From positions 53,439 through 117,438 of the forward strand of contig NZ_JANJZR010000006.1 of assembly GCF_024623065.1 (NCBI RefSeq): DNA of 64,000 nucleotides, in the 5' to 3' direction. A program made the position numbers and the translations under genes. Under the pieces are notes generated by a model. The model did not search any database, was not told where the DNA came from, and was given only the letters and a program-made list of their open reading frames with translations. The stretch comes from Bacteroides acidifaciens. Lineage in GTDB: Bacteria; Bacteroidota; Bacteroidia; Bacteroidales; Bacteroidaceae. Positions 44,781 to 54,204 of the stretch are shown in pieces; the first letter of the stretch is position 1, and each line of letters opens with the position of its first letter.

Positions 44781-46868
44781 ATGAAAAAATATAATCTGTT
44801 GGTATGGGCTTTTTGTCTGTTGATGGCAGGAGCTTGTTCAGATGATGAGCCGGTGGTTCCACCAGTGGTGGAGGAAGAACTTCCGCCTTTGCCGCCGGTT
44901 GAAGTGGTTACAGGCAATCGGGCAATGTGGGTGAGTTATGATCCCATTTGGGAAAAGGACGTTAATGCGACAACAGGCATTTCATCTGCGTTGATTAGTT
45001 GGCGGTTATTAAAGACAGATCCGGCAAATGTGGCTTTTGACATTTATAAGTCGGAAGATGGCGGAGCTGAAGTGAAATTGAACGAGGCTCCTATAACGAA
45101 TGCAACTTCATGGTCTGATGAGAATATTGATAAGGATAAGTCCAATACCTATCGTGTTACGTTGGCCAACCAAACGGAGACTCTTTGCGAGTACACTTTT
45201 ACATCAGATATGGCAAGGAAGTTCTATCGTGAGATCCGACTGAATGTGAATGTACCTGACGCTTCTTTGACTTATTCACCGGATGACATTCAGGTAGGTG
45301 ATTTGGATGGTGACGGTGAGTTGGAGATTGTGGTGAAGAGAGAGCCATACGACGGCGCGAACCAAGGGGAATGGAAGAATGGGACGACTTTGTTGGAAGC
45401 TTATAGAATGGATGGTTCGTTTTTATGGCAGATAGATATGGGCATTAATATCCGTTCCGGTTCTCACTATACTTCATACATTTTGTACGACTTTGACGGA
45501 GACGGCCGGTGTGAGATTGCTTTCCGTTCGTCGGAGGGTACGAAGTTTGGTGATGGCAAAACGATTCTTGGTGCAAATGGATTCGTGAACGACTATCGTT
45601 GTCGTGAGGAAGGTGGTAAGGGATGGTATTCCGGTGCTGCTTTACCCACTATTTGCGGGCTGGTGTTGGAAGGACCTGAATATGTATCTATCTGTAGAGG
45701 ATTGGATGGACGTGAAATTACTCGTATAGATAATATCCCCAGAGGAGGTGAGGGCTCTAAAAGAAGCCGTGCTAAATATTGGATAGATTATTGGGGAGAT
45801 GATTATGGCAACCGTATGGACCGTTTCTTTATCGGTGTTGCCTATCTTGATGGCATCCCGGATGAGGCAACCGGTGTAAGAAAGAGTAATCCAAGTTTGA
45901 TTATCAGTCGCGGTATTTATAAGAATTGGCAGGTATGGGCGCTCGATTTGAAAGGCAATCAATTGGAAACACGTTGGAAGTTTGATACAGCCGAGCATTC
46001 AGCCGAATGGTTGGCAATGTGTTCACATGCTTTCCGTGTGGCGGATTTGGATGGGGATGGCAAGGACGAAATCTTATACGGTTCGGCGGCTATTGATGAT
46101 GATGGCGGTGAACTATGGTGTTCGGGCAATGGACACGGTGACATTCTGCATGTTGGTAAATTTATCCAAGACCGTCCGGGGTTGCAGATTGTGGCTTCGT
46201 TTGAAGAACAGGAAACGTATGCGAATATGGGACACGGATATGGATGCCAGGTGATTGATGCCAAAGATGGATCGTTGATAAATGGACATGCACCCGGAAT
46301 GAATGGTGATGTCGGACGTTGTATTGTGGCAGATGTCGATCCGGATAGTCCGGGATTTGAGTATTGGTCGTCCGTTCAGTCTGGTATGTATTCTTGTAGC
46401 ACAGGGCAGGTGGTCAATACGAATTATCCGACAGGTATAGGTGGCGGTGTATGTTATAACGTAGCTATTTATTGGTCGGGAGAAGGAACACGCGAGATGT
46501 TTGACCGTGCATTGGTGTTGAGTTATAAACAGAACTCATTGTTAAACCGCCAGCGTTTGGTGAATTTTAGTGTCGGCTATGGCAGTAATCAAGGAAATCA
46601 TGGAACCAAATACAATCCTTGTTATTATGGCGACTTCTTGGGAGATTATCGTGAAGAGGTGATTATGGGGTCGGAAGATGGTAAATCCATTTATATCTTT
46701 TCTACCAATCATCCTACTACTCATCGTCTTCCGCATCTGATGACAGACCATACATACGATATGTCGCAAGCTATGCAGAACATGGGATATAATCAGGGAA
46801 CTAACCTTGGTTATTATGTAGGTGCCGAAACCTTGAAGTCATCCGAAACGGAAGAACCGAAAGAATAA
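44781..46868 (+). CDS. PL11 rhamnogalacturonan endolyase, surface lipoprotein
   Basis: This 695-residue protein starts with a lipoprotein signal (LLVWAFCLLMAGACSDDE) followed by acidic and Pro-rich residues, a form of the Bacteroides surface-export tag. Residues about 45-140 are a fibronectin-like domain, and the rest is the eight-bladed PL11 propeller with calcium loops GDLDGDGELEI, DFDGDGRCEIAFRS and ADLDGDGKDEILYGS. SHYTSYILYDFDGDG and PTTHRLPHLMTDHTYDM are family-typical. PL11 cleaves the Rha-GalA backbone by beta-elimination, leaving unsaturated GalA for GH105. It is the last gene of the fimbrillin/SusCD operon and is followed by a strong terminator. A related copy without lipid anchor is at 55685. 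Confidence 0.92.
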   Translation: MKKYNLLVWAFCLLMAGACSDDEPVVPPVVEEELPPLPPVEVVTGNRAMWVSYDPIWEKDVNATTGISSALISWRLLKTDPANVAFDIYKSEDGGAEVKLNEAPITNATSWSDENIDKDKSNTYRVTLANQTETLCEYTFTSDMARKFYREIRLNVNVPDASLTYSPDDIQVGDLDGDGELEIVVKREPYDGANQGEWKNGTTLLEAYRMDGSFLWQIDMGINIRSGSHYTSYILYDFDGDGRCEIAFRSSEGTKFGDGKTILGANGFVNDYRCREEGGKGWYSGAALPTICGLVLEGPEYVSICRGLDGREITRIDNIPRGGEGSKRSRAKYWIDYWGDDYGNRMDRFFIGVAYLDGIPDEATGVRKSNPSLIISRGIYKNWQVWALDLKGNQLETRWKFDTAEHSAEWLAMCSHAFRVADLDGDGKDEILYGSAAIDDDGGELWCSGNGHGDILHVGKFIQDRPGLQIVASFEEQETYANMGHGYGCQVIDAKDGSLINGHAPGMNGDVGRCIVADVDPDSPGFEYWSSVQSGMYSCSTGQVVNTNYPTGIGGGVCYNVAIYWSGEGTREMFDRALVLSYKQNSLLNRQRLVNFSVGYGSNQGNHGTKYNPCYYGDFLGDYREEVIMGSEDGKSIYIFSTNHPTTHRLPHLMTDHTYDMSQAMQNMGYNQGTNLGYYVGAETLKSSETEEPKE

Positions 46869-46902
46869 GAAAAGTCTTATTCTATTTTAGTATAAGTTTA
46901 TA

Positions 46903-46944
46903 AAGAAAGAACAAGCCGGTTACAGTATCGGGTTGTTCTTTCTT
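46903..46944 (+). terminator. Terminator of the fimbrillin/SusC/SusD/PL11 operon
   Basis: AAGAAAGAACAA (46903-46914) pairs with TTGTTCTTTCTT (46933-46944) around an 18-base loop and runs into TTTCATATTT. Confidence 0.75.
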
Positions 46945-46975
46945 TTCATATTTGAACGAATCACCATATATATGG

Positions 46976-47017
46976 ATAATATTCTATTTCTTAATTGATC
47001 GTCTCTCCCTACTTTTG
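46976..47017 (+). promoter_or_regulatory. Promoter and candidate operator of the PL26-like gene
   Basis: ATAATATTCTATTT (46976-46989) starts 34 bases before TActTTTG (47010-47017). The last bases of the element overlap a -33 box TTTC (46987-46990, 19 bases from the -7). Same layout as at 55616. Confidence 0.65.
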
Positions 47018-47045
47018 TAAGGTGAGATAGCAAATATATGTATAT

Positions 47046-50000
47046 ATGAAAAAACTCTTTATCCTTTTGTTCCTCTTCATTACTTTAGGAACAAACGCAC
47101 AAAACAATAAAGTTTCCGGCCTCAACGCCCGTCAGTTTCATAAATATTGGAAGGTAGAGTCGGAATCACCGGATTATAAAGTGACATTTCAGGGTGATAC
47201 CGCTGAAATACTGTCTCCTAAAGGTCTTACCTTATGGAGGAAAGAAAAGATGAGCGGACGGGTAACCATTGAATATGATGCATGTGTAGTTGTAGAAAAA
47301 GAAGGAGACCGTTTGAGTGACCTGAATTGCTTTTGGATGGCTTCGGACCCAAAACATCCTGATAATATATGGAAACGTGAGAAGTGGCGTAGCGGAATCT
47401 TTCTGAATTGTTATTCTTTGCAACTCTATTACATGGGATATGGTGGAAATTATAACTCTACTACACGCTTCCGTCGTTATGACGGCAATGAAGCAGGAAT
47501 CACAGATCCCAAAGTACGCCCTGCCATACTGAAAGAATATACAGATACCGAACATTTGCTAAAAGCGAATCACTGGTATCACATTAAGATAACAAATGAA
47601 AATAATAGGGTTAGTTATTACATAGACGGCAAGAGACTGGTGGACTTCCGCGATGCCGAACCTCTGACTGAAGGATGGTTCGGCTTTCGCACCACCTTAT
47701 CCCGTACCCGTATTACAAACTTCCGCTACGAATGTTTGCCATCCCAAACGTCTACTGTTCCTTTACATTGGATCGGCAATACGCCTGAACAAGACAAAGC
47801 TGTAAGTTTCGGAGTTCCTTTTGATGAAGGCTACCTATTTCCTGAAACTTCATTGCGACTAAAAACAGATAGAAATCAAGAGATTCCGGTAGATACTTGG
47901 CCATTGGCTTACTGGCCGGATGGTTCCGTGAAATGGAGCGGAGTTGCCGGAGTTATTCCTGCCGGAACAGAAAGACTGACATTAGAAAAAGCCCCCCGGA
48001 AAGCAAAAACTATCAATAAACAGCCTAATGCTTCTATTGCAATCACTGAAACGCCTGAAAATATTCAAATTGAAACAGGGCTAATTTCCGTATTTATTCC
48101 CCGACGCGGAGATTCCCTGATTGATAGCCTGTTATATAAAGGAACTAAAGTAGGAGAGAAAGCGCGTCTGATTTGTAATACTCAAAGCGAGCCGATTCAA
48201 GAAAATACATCTCAAATATCTTTTACTCATTACATAGGGGAAATAAAATCAGTAACCATAGAACGTCTGGGCGCTGTACGGGCACTTGTAAAGTTGGAAG
48301 GGATACATCGGAATAGGAAGAATAACCGTGAGTGGCTTCCTTTTGTGGTACGTCTTTATTTTTATGGTGGCAGTGAACAGATCAAAATGGTACATAGTTT
48401 CGTCTATGACGGAGATCAGGAGAAAGATTTCATTCGTAGTTTGGGTATCCGTTTCGACGTTCCTATGCGTGAAGCTTTGTATAATCGTCATATTGCTTTC
48501 TCGTGTGCAGATGGAGGAGTGTGGAGCGAGCCGGTACAACCATTGGTAGGGCGTCGCATACTCACTTTAAATAAGGCAGATAATTTAAATAAGACAGATA
48601 ATAAGAAAAACAGTAATAAAAAGAAGGATGCACAACAGAAGCCAACAGATGAATACTCCCTGCAAGAGCAGCAAATGGAAGGCAAACGTATTCCGCCTTA
48701 TGAATCTTTCGATGAAAAGAACCGCTCTCTGCTCGATAACTGGGCTTCATGGAATGATTACCGTCTGTCTCAACTCACTGCCGATGCTTTCTCCATTCGT
48801 AAACGTGCCAATAACGATAATCCCTGGATAGGAACCTTTTCCGGCACACGTAGCGATGGATATACTTTTGTCGGAGATATTACCGGAGGATTAGGACTTT
48901 GTATGCATGACTTTTGGCAGTCTTATCCCTCTTCTATTGAAATCTCAGACGCACGAACCCCGGTAGCTACCCTTACCGCCTGGTTGTGGAGCCCAGAGTC
49001 CGAGCCTATGGATTTGCGGCATTATGATCGTATAGCTCATGACCTGAATGCCAGCTATGAAGATGTGCAGGAAGGCATGAGCACGCCATACGGTATTGCC
49101 CGTACCACTACGTTTACACTGATCCCACAAAGTGGTTATACCGGGAAAAAGGCTTTTGCTGATTATGCCAAACAATTTTCTAGCCCTAGTCTGTTAATGC
49201 CAACCCCGAATTATCTTCATGCCCGCCAAGCTTTCGGGATATGGAGTCTCCCTGACCGTACTACTCCATTCCGTACTCGTGTAGAAGACCGCTTGGATGC
49301 TTATATTGACTTCTATCAGAAAGCAATCGAACAAAACAAGTGGTACGGTTTCTGGAATTATGGTGATGTAATGCACGCTTATGACCCCGTTCGTCATACC
49401 TGGCGTTACGATGTCGGAGGATTTGCCTGGGACAATACGGAACTGGCTTCTAATATGTGGCTATGGTATAATTTCCTGCGTACCGGGCGTATGGATATCT
49501 GGCGTATGGCAGAAGCTATGACGCGTCATACAGGCGAAGTGGATGTCTACCATATCGGCCCCAATGCCGGATTAGGCAGTCGGCATAATGTAAGTCATTG
49601 GGGATGCGGAGCAAAAGAAGCGCGAATCAGCCAGGCCGCCTGGAACCGTTTCTACTATTACCTTACTACGGACGAACGTTGCGGTGATTTAATGACTGAA
49701 GTGAAGGATGCCGACCACAAACTCTATGAACTGGACCCTATGCGCCTGGCCCAACCTCGCAGTGAATATCCTTGTACCGCTCCCGCCCGTTTGCGTATCG
49801 GTCCCGACTGGCTGGCTTATGCCGGTAATTGGATGACAGAATGGGAGCGCACAGGTAACACTGCTTATCGTGATAAAATAAAAGCCGGAATGAAAAGCAT
49901 TGCCGCCCTGCCTAACCGCCTTTTTACTGGTCCCAAAGCTCTAGGATTTGATCCGTCAACAGGGATCATCACAACCGAATGTGACCCCAAATTGGAAACA

Positions 50001-50393
50001 ACCAACCATTTGATGACGATCATGGGCGGATTTGAGATAGCCAATGAAATGATGCGTATGATTGATATACCCGAATGGAAAGACGCCTGGCTTGACCATG
50101 CTGCACGTTACAAGAAGAAAGCATGGGAACTTAGCCATAGCCGTTTTCGTGTTTCCCGCCTGATGGCTTACGCAGCTTACCACTTGCGTAATACCCAAAT
50201 GGCTGAAGAAGCCTGGAAAGATTTGTTTACCCGGTTGGAACATACACCTGCACCGCCTTTCCGCATCACTACCATACTTCCGCCGGAAGTACCGTCTCCA
50301 TTAGATGAATGTACGAGCATCAGCACGAATGATGCTGCTCTTTGGAGCTTGGATGCTATTTATATGCAGGAGGTTATTCCGAAGGATGAATAG
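47046..50393 (+). CDS. DUF6250 plus PcRGLX/YetA-like (PL26-type) exo-rhamnogalacturonan lyase
   Basis: The 1115-residue protein has a signal peptide (FILLFLFITLGTNAQ). Residues about 20-235 are a lectin-like fold of DUF6250 type (YWKVESESPDYKVTFQG, YYIDGKRLVDFRDAEPLTEG, WFGFRTTLSRTRITNFRYE). The rest follows the PcRGLX/YetA three-part plan: RIFT-like barrel (VPLHWIGNTPEQDKAVSFGV, ETSLRLKTDRNQEIPVDTW), central beta-sandwich, and an alpha/alpha toroid (VGGFAWDNTELASNMWLWYN, WMTEWERTGNTAYRDKIKAG). The Penicillium founder of PL26 is an exo-acting RG lyase. A Lys/Asn-rich low-complexity insert lies near residues 510-550 (KKNSNKKKDAQQKP). The last 20 bases overlap the convergent ATPase gene. Activity is inferred from family only. 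Confidence 0.8.
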   Translation: MKKLFILLFLFITLGTNAQNNKVSGLNARQFHKYWKVESESPDYKVTFQGDTAEILSPKGLTLWRKEKMSGRVTIEYDACVVVEKEGDRLSDLNCFWMASDPKHPDNIWKREKWRSGIFLNCYSLQLYYMGYGGNYNSTTRFRRYDGNEAGITDPKVRPAILKEYTDTEHLLKANHWYHIKITNENNRVSYYIDGKRLVDFRDAEPLTEGWFGFRTTLSRTRITNFRYECLPSQTSTVPLHWIGNTPEQDKAVSFGVPFDEGYLFPETSLRLKTDRNQEIPVDTWPLAYWPDGSVKWSGVAGVIPAGTERLTLEKAPRKAKTINKQPNASIAITETPENIQIETGLISVFIPRRGDSLIDSLLYKGTKVGEKARLICNTQSEPIQENTSQISFTHYIGEIKSVTIERLGAVRALVKLEGIHRNRKNNREWLPFVVRLYFYGGSEQIKMVHSFVYDGDQEKDFIRSLGIRFDVPMREALYNRHIAFSCADGGVWSEPVQPLVGRRILTLNKADNLNKTDNKKNSNKKKDAQQKPTDEYSLQEQQMEGKRIPPYESFDEKNRSLLDNWASWNDYRLSQLTADAFSIRKRANNDNPWIGTFSGTRSDGYTFVGDITGGLGLCMHDFWQSYPSSIEISDARTPVATLTAWLWSPESEPMDLRHYDRIAHDLNASYEDVQEGMSTPYGIARTTTFTLIPQSGYTGKKAFADYAKQFSSPSLLMPTPNYLHARQAFGIWSLPDRTTPFRTRVEDRLDAYIDFYQKAIEQNKWYGFWNYGDVMHAYDPVRHTWRYDVGGFAWDNTELASNMWLWYNFLRTGRMDIWRMAEAMTRHTGEVDVYHIGPNAGLGSRHNVSHWGCGAKEARISQAAWNRFYYYLTTDERCGDLMTEVKDADHKLYELDPMRLAQPRSEYPCTAPARLRIGPDWLAYAGNWMTEWERTGNTAYRDKIKAGMKSIAALPNRLFTGPKALGFDPSTGIITTECDPKLETTNHLMTIMGGFEIANEMMRMIDIPEWKDAWLDHAARYKKKAWELSHSRFRVSRLMAYAAYHLRNTQMAEEAWKDLFTRLEHTPAPPFRITTILPPEVPSPLDECTSISTNDAALWSLDAIYMQEVIPKDE

Positions 50394-52134
50394 CGGAAGC
50401 GTTTGTTTCTTCACATTTCACCATATCCCAACCTTGGAACTGAATTAATAATAGGTGAAGTGTCGTTCCGGTAGCTAGTTTCTTCACAACTTTATCCTTA
50501 CTGTATTGTAACAGTTGTTGTCTTCCTTCTTCTACCTGGTTTTCAAGCTCGGCATCGGTAGCCGTACGTGTAGCGTATTTCAGTTCCAGGATATAACTGT
50601 GTTTTATATCGGAATAACGTATTTTATCCGGCAACAGGAAGAAGTCACAATAACCATAGTTCATTTCCAGTTCCGGTTGTACGAGATAATAGGAAGCAAT
50701 GGCAAGATAGGCTTTCAGGAAACCTTGCAGATTTCTTTCCCCTTCTATTGCGTCACGTATGGAAGAGTTCTCCCGATAGGCGCAGGCGATGGTTTCGAAG
50801 AATGGTTTCCAATGACCGTCGAAGGCGAAATCATCTATCAGGTCTTTCAGATGTGAAAGATTCAGAGTATGGGCCTGTTGATAGTAGTCGCGTAAGAATC
50901 CAAGGTACTGCTCGCGTACACAATTGTTAGGTATGCACATTTTCAGACGGTCGCCACGGGTTCCGCACATGGTGAGTAAGCCATAATAATAGAGTAGGCT
51001 TCGGAAGTTCTCAATATCTGCTATCTTCTCTGACGGGAATGAGGTATGCAAGTCTACCAGTATTTCACCTTTTGCCGCTATTTCTTCGATAGTGCTCATG
51101 CGGCTTCCCTCATGAGTGTTGTCGTGGTCAATGCGTGCCAGCATTTTCAGTTTACTGTAATCCGTACGGATATTCTTGTCTACCATGTTTTCGGGCGGAA
51201 GGTGAAAATCAATTTGGTTACGTAAATAGTATAAAGTCATATCGCAATTAAACACACGGTCGTTGTCCAAAGACGTTCTGGCGAAACAATAATTGTCATA
51301 CCACGGTTTCATTTCTGTAATCATCTCTTCTATATCACCGACCAATTTTCCATTCTGTTGGTAATAACGGAGCATTTCACGTACTTCAGTTTCATCAAAT
51401 CCCATCATGGCATTAAAACGGGAATCAGTCGATATATTCCAGTCAATATTATACCCGCTAGACAAATCATCCAATGTGATAGGGCTGACTCCCATTAGGA
51501 AAATCCGGTCGAACATACCTTTGAACTGCTTGAAGTATTCACGATAGAAGCCACTGGCATGAGTCAGGTCATGGAACATTTTTTGCCCGTGTTCGCTCAA
51601 TATGACATTGGTGAAGTTATCATATTCGTCGATTATCAGATAGAGGGGATAGCCTTTTTCTTTGGCCTTTACTTCGATATACGATAATTTTGCTTTAGCG
51701 CTTTCAATACTTTCTACTGTTGACTTAAAATCTTCATCATAATAAGATGCATATGCATGGGCAAACTGGTTGATGATGATACTGCAATATTCATTAAAGC
51801 TGCTCATTAAGTCTGCTCCCGGCAGAGAACAGCCTGCTTTTGAGAAGTCGAAGAAAAGGACTTGGTAATTGTTACGTCCTTTAGTCGGATGACTTCCTAT
51901 CCATAAATCACCGAAATACTTGTCGAAGTTATCTTTCTGTGCTATGTCGTAATAAGTACGCATCATGCTTAGGAACAGGCTTTTTCCGAAACGTCTCGGA
52001 CGAATAAGGAAAAGATAACTGGGCATTTCCTCGATAAGGGGCAAATACATGGTCTTATCGACGAAATAGAAGTTTTCGTTCCGCATCCGGTTGAAGTCGG
52101 ATATTCCGTATGGTATTCCTTTCACTTGACTCAT
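50374..52134 (-). CDS. AAA-ATPase-like / PD-(D/E)XK_9 protein (DUF1703 type), copy 2
   Basis: This 586-residue protein repeats the plan of 7546-9297: GIPYGISDFNRMRNENFYFV, the P-loop FLIRPRRFGKSLFLSMM (about 44-60), Walker B YLIIDEYDNFTNVIL and the nuclease core GYCDFFLLP with SYILELKYAT (about 515-545). The P-loop is the family's RRFGKS form. The gene is tail-to-tail with the PL26-like gene, with a 20-base overlap, and sits between parts of the RG-I locus although it has no link to glycan use, which suggests a later insertion. Upstream it has its own promoter and then a nested inverted-repeat region. The function of the family is unknown. Confidence 0.9.
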   Translation of the reverse strand: MSQVKGIPYGISDFNRMRNENFYFVDKTMYLPLIEEMPSYLFLIRPRRFGKSLFLSMMRTYYDIAQKDNFDKYFGDLWIGSHPTKGRNNYQVLFFDFSKAGCSLPGADLMSSFNEYCSIIINQFAHAYASYYDEDFKSTVESIESAKAKLSYIEVKAKEKGYPLYLIIDEYDNFTNVILSEHGQKMFHDLTHASGFYREYFKQFKGMFDRIFLMGVSPITLDDLSSGYNIDWNISTDSRFNAMMGFDETEVREMLRYYQQNGKLVGDIEEMITEMKPWYDNYCFARTSLDNDRVFNCDMTLYYLRNQIDFHLPPENMVDKNIRTDYSKLKMLARIDHDNTHEGSRMSTIEEIAAKGEILVDLHTSFPSEKIADIENFRSLLYYYGLLTMCGTRGDRLKMCIPNNCVREQYLGFLRDYYQQAHTLNLSHLKDLIDDFAFDGHWKPFFETIACAYRENSSIRDAIEGERNLQGFLKAYLAIASYYLVQPELEMNYGYCDFFLLPDKIRYSDIKHSYILELKYATRTATDAELENQVEEGRQQLLQYSKDKVVKKLATGTTLHLLLIQFQGWDMVKCEETNASAIHPSE

Positions 52135-52160
52135 ATTGACAGGCTTTTAATTTGTATAGG

Positions 52161-52192
52161 CAAAGTTAATCTATTCTGTGGAATAAATCAAT
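52161..52192 (-). promoter_or_regulatory. Promoter of ATPase copy 2
   Basis: CAAAgtTA (52161-52168) reads TAacTTTG on the minus strand, with CAAT (52189-52192; ATTG) 20 bases farther. The ATG is 27 bases downstream. Confidence 0.6.
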
Positions 52193-52257
52193 GATTTGTG
52201 GTTGTATTATGGAAAGGTGGCTATTTGTTTTCGTACAAAGTAGTACTAGCTGTCCCC

Positions 52258-52513
52258 CAATCTATTAATAGAAAAGTTTTTATGCATTAAAGGTAAACTT
52301 CCTTTCCCTTACTATCAAACTTGCAATTAACTTATTGCAAACTATAAACGCAAGTTCCGTTTTTATAAATGAAGCCTTTGATTATAAAAACAAAGCTTGC
52401 ATTTATAAAAACGGAACTTGCGTTTATAGTTTATTCTTAGGCAAACAAAACTTTAGGATTAACCCAATAGAAGTTTGCAAAGGGGTAAGAGCAACTTTTC
52501 TATTAATAGATTG
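52258..52513. repeat. Large nested palindrome with 21-22-bp period words
   Basis: The outer arms (52258-52278 and 52493-52513, 21 bases) are exact reverse complements containing CTATTAATAG. The inner arms (52339-52371 and 52400-52432, 33 bases) are also exact, around a 28-base loop that can fold further (AAGCCTTTG / CAAAGCTT). AAACT words at 52295, 52317 and 52339 are 22 bases apart; ATAAA words at 52344, 52365, 52384 and 52405 are 19-21 apart. A transcript would form a very long hairpin. The rest of the gap (52193-52257, 52514-52550) shows nothing. Confidence 0.8.
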
Positions 52514-52550
52514 AGTGATAAGTAGCGTAGCCTTCCTTATATTATGCTGC

Positions 52551-54185
52551 TTACTTCAAATATTCCTTCAACGGACAATCTGTCTTTTTCAGCCCTTCCG
52601 CAATACTTTTCGCGTTCATGTGCGCTCCTTTCAGAGAAGTATGTGTATGGTCGTGGTTGTAGTAAGTCGCAGCTTTCTTCACACCCTTCTTTTCAAGTTT
52701 ATCAGCACTGATTTTGTTCAGGTCGATAAAGTAAGCTCCGGTGGCTTCGGCAGCTTCGCGTGTCCATTTGCCGAAAGATTCAGTGTTGCGTTCTATCTTT
52801 CCGTCTTTCCATTTGTTGCGTGGAGTGTGGCTCAACACAATGGGAGTCGCCCCTTTTTCCTGAACGTCCCTGATAAACTTACGGAGATACCAGCCGAAAG
52901 TATAAACAACTTGGTATTTTCCTGTCTTTTCCATAAGAAAGACCTTGCTTTCATCTCCCGAACCACGTAGTTCGGCACGGGCTTTCCCTTTGTTTATATC
53001 TCCTGCATCGTTGTGACCGAACTGTATAAGTACGAAATCTCCCGGTTGCAAGGCATTATATACCTTATCCCAACGGCCCTCATCCAAATATGTACGTGCA
53101 CTACGTCCTGCCATTGCACGATTTTCTACGGAAATCTTATTCAGGTTGAACTCGTCAGCTATCACGCTTCCCCATCCCCACATACCGTTCTTGTCTTTAT
53201 CCTCATTTCTGACCGTGCTGTCGCCGATAGTGAACAATACCGGGCGTCCTTCCTTACGGCTGGAACCTGTCACAGTGTCCTGTTCAACAGGCTTCAGATA
53301 ATTGGCCAATTCCAGTCCTTCATATGCACGTATTCCATCCGCAGCAGACTCGGCATTGACTTTGGCACCGAAAGCACTAGTGTGGATACGGTCGATATAA
53401 AACATATATTTCACTTTCTCCTTGCCGAACTTCTCGAACTTGCGGGCAGTGATATCATTCAAATCAATAAAAGGAACATGCTGTTCTTCTGCCACCTGCT
53501 TTGCCCACAATCCGAAAGTTTTGTTGACACGTGTGACGATAGTGCTGTCTTTATCTTCCCAAGCATTGCGTGGAGTGAGCGAGAACAGGATAGGATGGGC
53601 GCCTTTCGCTTTCACGTCGCGGATAAAACGGCGCATATATTCGCCGTAAGTATATACGGTTTCTTTTACTCCGGTTTCTTTAATTGTCACGTTCAGCGTG
53701 TCGTTGCCAATTCCGGGAATGGAAGCACGGGCACGTCCGCTGTCGTATGGGCCGTTGTCATTGTGCCCCAATTCGATGATAACCCAGTCTCCCGGGCGGA
53801 CTCCTTTGATTACATCTGGCCATAAACGGTTATAGAAAGTACGGCTACTGGTTCCGCCCAACGCATGATTCTCTACCGTAATCCGGTTAGAGTCGAAATA
53901 ATCAGCTGCATAATAGCCCCAGCCCCATTGTCCGTTATTGCCGTTTCCTAAGGTTCCGGTGCGCATGGTGGAGTTTCCCACCAAAAACAATACAGGGTTA
54001 TTGCCTTTGCGGCTCGAACCCGCTTCCGGTCTTGATGTACGTGCTTTGTTCAGGCTGTCCAGCGTATTGTCAATCACTTGGTTGACATCTTTCATGGGAG
54101 CAGTGACCTTATTCTGTGCCTGCATTTGCAGGCTGCATGCGATGACTATCAGTCCGCATGCATATTGGAACAACTTGTTTTTCAT
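52551..54185 (-). CDS. Tandem CE12 (SGNH) acetylesterase, two domains
   Basis: After a signal peptide (CGLIVIACSLQMQAQ) the 544-residue protein has two complete CE12-like domains. The first (about 55-280) has LFLVGNSTMRTG, IIELGHNDNGPYDSG and DRIHTSAFGAKVNAES. The second (about 310-540) has LFTIGDSTVRNEDKDKNG, LIQFGHNDAGDINKG and DHTHTSLKGAHMNAKS. Both keep the Ser, Asn and Asp/His residues, so both should be active deacetylases; the first has GNS where the second has GDS. They may act on different acetyl positions of GalA in RG-I. The gene follows GH105 on the minus strand across a 123-base gap with a strong hairpin. Confidence 0.9.
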   Translation of the reverse strand: MKNKLFQYACGLIVIACSLQMQAQNKVTAPMKDVNQVIDNTLDSLNKARTSRPEAGSSRKGNNPVLFLVGNSTMRTGTLGNGNNGQWGWGYYAADYFDSNRITVENHALGGTSSRTFYNRLWPDVIKGVRPGDWVIIELGHNDNGPYDSGRARASIPGIGNDTLNVTIKETGVKETVYTYGEYMRRFIRDVKAKGAHPILFSLTPRNAWEDKDSTIVTRVNKTFGLWAKQVAEEQHVPFIDLNDITARKFEKFGKEKVKYMFYIDRIHTSAFGAKVNAESAADGIRAYEGLELANYLKPVEQDTVTGSSRKEGRPVLFTIGDSTVRNEDKDKNGMWGWGSVIADEFNLNKISVENRAMAGRSARTYLDEGRWDKVYNALQPGDFVLIQFGHNDAGDINKGKARAELRGSGDESKVFLMEKTGKYQVVYTFGWYLRKFIRDVQEKGATPIVLSHTPRNKWKDGKIERNTESFGKWTREAAEATGAYFIDLNKISADKLEKKGVKKAATYYNHDHTHTSLKGAHMNAKSIAEGLKKTDCPLKEYLK

Positions 54186-54204
54186 TTTCTGTTTTCTTTG
54201 AAAT

